This document shows positions 6,275-9,163 of a DNA stretch of 9,163 nucleotides, piece by piece. Source of the DNA: Actinomycetota bacterium (GTDB taxonomy: Bacteria; Actinomycetota; Actinomycetes; S36-B12; UBA5976); assembly GCA_026392535.1 (NCBI GenBank), contig JAPLBX010000083.1, positions 1-9,163 on the forward strand, read 5' to 3'. Position 1 is the stretch's first letter; every line of letters starts with the position of its first letter. Position numbers and translations under genes: made by a program. Below the pieces are notes generated by a model. That model searched no databases. It had not been told where the DNA came from and was given only the letters and a program-made list of their open reading frames with translations.

Positions 6275-7278
6275 GTGACCGTTAAGGTCGGGATTAATGG
6301 CTTTGGCCGTATTGGACGTAATTTTTACCGTGCATTGCTAACTCAAGGTGCGGATATTGAAGTAGTTGGCATCAACGATCTAACTGATATCAACACTCTT
6401 GCGCATTTGTTGAAATACGACAGCATCTTGGGTCGATTGAATCAAGAAATCTCAGTTTCGGGTGACACAATCAAAGTCGGTAACAAGTCTTTCAAGGTTG
6501 TTGCAGATCGCGATCCAGCAAATCTTCCTTGGGCAGCACTTGGCGCAGATGTCGTAATTGAATCTACCGGTCACTTCACCGACGCAACCAAAGCAGCAGC
6601 GCATTTAACAGCAGGCGCTAAAAAGGTAATTATTTCTGCACCTGCAAAGGGTGAAGACATAACAATCGTCATGGGCGTCAATCATGATAAGTATGACCCA
6701 AGTTCACACCACGTTATTTCTAATGCCTCTTGCACCACCAACTGTCTTGCACCTTTTGCAAAAGTTTTAGATGAAGAATTTGGAATTGTTAAGGGCATGA
6801 TGACCACTATTCACGCCTACACAAATGACCAAGTTATTCTAGATTTCCCTCATGCTGACCTTCGCAGAGCTCGCGCAGCAGCAATCAACATGATTCCAAC
6901 CACCACAGGTGCTGCGAAAGCAATCTCACTTGTTTTGCCACAGCTAAAAGGCAAACTAGATGGTTATGCAATGCGCGTTCCAGTTCCAACAGGTTCCGCA
7001 ACCGACTTAACGGTTCAATTGGGGCGCGAAGTAACCAAAGAAGAAGTTAACGGAGCTATCAAGAGGGCCGCTGAAGGGTATCTAAAGGGAATCTTGGAAT
7101 ACACCGAAGATCCAATTGTTCTTCAGACATCGTAACTTCACCAGCTTCAAGTATTTTTGACGCCGGTCTGACTTATGTAAACGGCGACACCATCAAAGTT
7201 GTATCTTGGTATGACAATGAATGGGGTTACTCAAATCGACTAGTTGACCTAGTTGCATTTGTAGGCAAATCGTTGTGA
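6275..7278 (+). pseudogene. gap: Glyceraldehyde-3-phosphate dehydrogenase, type I, frameshifted near the 3' end
   Basis: GapA converts glyceraldehyde-3-phosphate, NAD+ and phosphate to 1,3-bisphosphoglycerate in the cytoplasm. The Rossmann motif GINGFGRIG is at 6-14 and ND at 34-35. The catalytic cysteine is Cys153 in SNASCTTNC, with His180 as its base. PTTTGAAKA and MRVPVPTGS are also present. As given, the frame stops at 7133-7135 after 286 residues, the last four (LQTS) being nonsense. Moving to the next frame at 7120 gives SSDIVTSPASSIFDAG and then VVSWYDNEWGYSN, the normal C-terminus, ending TGA 7276-7278. One missing base, most simply a T in a TTT reduced to TT, explains everything; the repaired protein is 334 residues, the family norm. 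The repaired stop overlaps the pgk GTG. Since the enzyme is central to glycolysis and the rest is perfectly conserved, a sequencing error or a very recent mutation is likeliest. Confidence 0.93.
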
Positions 7279-8483
7279 CCATCCGCTCTTTGAGCGACTT
7301 GGATGTTGCCGGTCGTCGAGTTTTAGTTCGGGTTGATTTCAACGTTCCTTTTAAAAAGGGTGTTGAACCTCGCGAAATCTCTGACGACGGGCGCATTCGC
7401 GCTGCACTTCCAACTATTTCACATTTGGTGGAAGCCGGTGCAAGCGTTGTTTTAGCAACTCACCTTGGCAGACCTAAAGGCGAACCAGCAGCGGAGTTCA
7501 CTCTCGAGCCTGTTGCAGTTCGGTTAGGGGAGTTGTTGAGTGCGAAGGTTATTTACGCGACCGACGTCACTGGATCAGACGCCCAACTAAAGGTTTCAAA
7601 TCTGCAAATTGGCGAAGTTCTCCTACTGGAAAATGTTCGCTTCGATCCGCGAGAGACATCAAAGGTTGCAACTGAACGTGAAGCACTAGCTAAAGAACTT
7701 GCGTCCTTTGCAGACTTCTTTGTCAGCGAAGGCTTCGGCGTGGTTCATCGAGAGCAAGCTTCTGTAACAGATGTTGCGAAATTGCTCCCACATGCCGCCG
7801 GTTTGCTAGTCGAAGCTGAAATCCGCGTTTTCAAGAAACTACTAGAAGATCCAGATCGCCCATACACCGTAGTACTTGGTGGATCGAAAGTGTCAGACAA
7901 ACTTGGAGTAATCAGTCATCTGCTTACAAAAGTTAATACTTTAATTGTTGGCGGAGGAATGTGTTTCACGTTCCTTAAGGCCCAAGGGCATGAAGTTGGA
8001 AATTCACTCCTCGAAATGGAACAAATTGAAACCGTAAAGGGTTTTCTATCTTCGGCAATCGAAAACAATGTGAAGGTGCTTTTGCCAGTAGACATTGTGG
8101 TAGCAGACGCTTTTGCTGCAGATGCAAATCACAAAGTAGTTTCGATCCAAAACATTGAAGATGGCTGGATTGGGTTAGACATTGGCCCAAAGTCTTGTGA
8201 GATTTTCACTGACGCAATTTCAACATCAAAAACTGTTGTCTGGAACGGCCCAATGGGTGTATTCGAGATGGAAGCATTTGCTGCTGGCACAAAGGCTGTC
8301 GCAAATGCAATGACTCAAAGTTCGGCAATGACAGTTGTCGGTGGTGGCGACAGCGCCGCTGCGGTTAGAGTTCTTAAACTTGATGAAAATAAATTCACGC
8401 ATATTTCAACCGGTGGCGGAGCGTCACTTGAATTCCTTGAAGGAAAAACTTTGCCAGGAATAGCTGTTTTGGAGGATAAATGA
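7275..8483 (+). CDS. pgk: Phosphoglycerate kinase, 402 aa
   Basis: Pgk transfers phosphate from 1,3-bisphosphoglycerate to ADP, the first ATP-forming step of glycolysis and the step after GapA. Seen: VRVDFNVP at 18-25 and ATHLGRPKG at 61-69 (3-phosphoglycerate binding), LLLENVRF, EGFGVVHREQAS, LGGSKVSDKLGV, WNGPMGVFE, and VGGGDSAAAV with HISTGGGASLEFLEGK (nucleotide site and hinge). The motif usually DGFG or DAFG reads EGFG here, a conservative change. Length is normal. The start is the GTG at 7275, which shares GTGA with the repaired gap stop. No Shine-Dalgarno precedes it, so translation probably depends on ribosomes finishing gap; this supports the overlap as the original arrangement. The frame is intact and ends overlapping tpiA. 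Confidence 0.97.
   Translation: MTIRSLSDLDVAGRRVLVRVDFNVPFKKGVEPREISDDGRIRAALPTISHLVEAGASVVLATHLGRPKGEPAAEFTLEPVAVRLGELLSAKVIYATDVTGSDAQLKVSNLQIGEVLLLENVRFDPRETSKVATEREALAKELASFADFFVSEGFGVVHREQASVTDVAKLLPHAAGLLVEAEIRVFKKLLEDPDRPYTVVLGGSKVSDKLGVISHLLTKVNTLIVGGGMCFTFLKAQGHEVGNSLLEMEQIETVKGFLSSAIENNVKVLLPVDIVVADAFAADANHKVVSIQNIEDGWIGLDIGPKSCEIFTDAISTSKTVVWNGPMGVFEMEAFAAGTKAVANAMTQSSAMTVVGGGDSAAAVRVLKLDENKFTHISTGGGASLEFLEGKTLPGIAVLEDK
8471..8475 (+). promoter_or_regulatory. Ribosome binding site for tpiA
   Basis: GGAGG lies 4 nt before the ATG at 8480, inside the last codons of pgk. Together with the ATGA overlap it fixes the tpiA start. Confidence 0.7.
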
Positions 8484-9163
8484 TCGCACGTAAGCCACTT
8501 ATGGCAGGCAACTGGAAGATGAATCTAAATCATCTTGAGGCAATTGGGCTGGTTCAAAAGCTTGCATTCTCTTTTACCAATGAAGACTTTAACGCTGTTG
8601 ATGTAGCCGTGATTCCTCCCTTTACAGATATTCGAAGCATTCAAACTTTGGTAGATGGCGATGGGCTTAAAATCAAGTACGGTGCGCAAGACATTAGTGC
8701 CCACGATTCAGGGGCTTTCACAGGTGAAATCAGTGGCCCTATGTTGGCCAAACTTGGTTGTGACTTCGCAGTCATCGGACATAGCGAACGACGTCAGTAC
8801 CACTCTGAATCAGATGAACTTGTTAATCAAAAGACAAAAGCAGCTATAAAGCATTCTTTGATTCCAATTGTTTGTGTTGGTGAGGCTCTAGATATTCGCA
8901 AGGCGGGTACACAAGTCGCCTACACAATTGAGCAAGTAAAGGGGAGTTTGGCCGGCTTAACTGCTGAACAAGTTTCGGCTTTGGTTATTGCTTACGAACC
9001 TGTCTGGGCCATCGGTACCGGTGAAGTGGCAACTCCTGAAGACGCTCAAGAAGTCTGTGGCGCTATTCGCGAGTGGGTTAATGAATTCCACGGTGACAAC
9101 GCAGCCCAAAAGGTGCGGATTTTGTACGGCGGTTCAGTTAAAGCTAGCAATATTGCTTCAATC
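8480..9163 (+). CDS. tpiA: Triose-phosphate isomerase, first 228 residues (3' end outside window)
   Basis: TpiA interconverts dihydroxyacetone phosphate and glyceraldehyde-3-phosphate, feeding GapA. The frame runs open from ATG 8480 to the last base. The substrate-binding start AGNWKMN has Asn11 and Lys13. Catalytic His101 is in VIGHSERR and catalytic Glu173 in AYEPVWAIGTG, with the mobile loop 6 just after it. The phosphate-binding YGGSV is at 216-220. Usual length is about 255-260 residues, so about 30 are missing at the window edge. The start overlaps the pgk stop by ATGA and has a good ribosome binding site. In many Actinobacteria secG follows tpiA, but that cannot be seen here. Confidence 0.97.
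   Translation, partial: MIARKPLMAGNWKMNLNHLEAIGLVQKLAFSFTNEDFNAVDVAVIPPFTDIRSIQTLVDGDGLKIKYGAQDISAHDSGAFTGEISGPMLAKLGCDFAVIGHSERRQYHSESDELVNQKTKAAIKHSLIPIVCVGEALDIRKAGTQVAYTIEQVKGSLAGLTAEQVSALVIAYEPVWAIGTGEVATPEDAQEVCGAIREWVNEFHGDNAAQKVRILYGGSVKASNIASI

Noticed and set aside
7115..7123. Programmed -1 frameshifting in gap
   Set aside because: A -1 slip at 7120 would indeed give the full enzyme, but ATT GTT CTT is not a slippery heptamer, no downstream pseudoknot is evident, and type I gap genes are not known to use recoding. A lost base is simpler.
8655..8849. 64-codon plus-strand frame inside tpiA
   Set aside because: The tpiA frame through this region has all catalytic motifs; this is an alternative-frame shadow.
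1..9163. tRNA, rRNA, CRISPR, insertion sequence or phage/defence genes
   Set aside because: The window is almost entirely filled by eight recognised housekeeping genes; nothing resembling these features was seen on either strand.

Overview
The window is a compact, all-plus-strand stretch of a bacterial chromosome. Gene order is uvrA (3' part) - uvrC - rapZ (broken) - yvcK - whiA - gap (frameshifted) - pgk - tpiA (5' part). WhiA, Pgk and the rapZ/yvcK/whiA-to-gap/pgk/tpiA order look like Actinomycetota. The DNA is much less GC-rich than in Streptomyces or Mycobacterium, and intergenic space is minimal. This fits a small-genome, low-GC actinobacterium, for example a freshwater planktonic lineage. 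The lineage is an inference; no rRNA or other phylogenetic marker was available to test it.

Layout. Positions 1-3354 carry nucleotide excision repair: the C-terminal half of UvrA (damage recognition ATPase) and complete UvrC (dual-incision nuclease), 5 nt apart. Positions 3376-6128 carry the conserved rapZ-yvcK-whiA cluster. YvcK overlaps rapZ by ATGA, and whiA follows yvcK after 2 nt behind a good Shine-Dalgarno. A 146-nt gap (6129-6274) is the only real intergenic region. It holds a plausible promoter, several inverted repeats and a strong ribosome binding site. Positions 6275-9163 are the glycolytic operon gap-pgk-tpiA, coupled by GTGA and ATGA stop/start overlaps. These are consecutive glycolytic and gluconeogenic steps, and YvcK in other bacteria is tied to growth on gluconeogenic carbon sources.

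The notable feature is damage. rapZ has lost roughly 44 nt and changes frame near 3600-3617. The remaining parts on both sides are well conserved, and adding 44 nt restores the normal family length. gap lacks a single base near 7118-7123. Restoring one T gives a 334-residue enzyme that ends exactly in the GTGA overlap with pgk. The single-base loss could be a sequencing or assembly error; the rapZ lesion is harder to explain that way. All other genes read through cleanly.

I found no undescribed system, mobile element, CRISPR array or RNA gene. The best candidates for unexplained signal are in the whiA-gap intergenic region: a possible three-way-junction structure, a 12-bp palindrome, and a possible leaderless 22-codon leader ORF that ends on the gap ribosome binding site.
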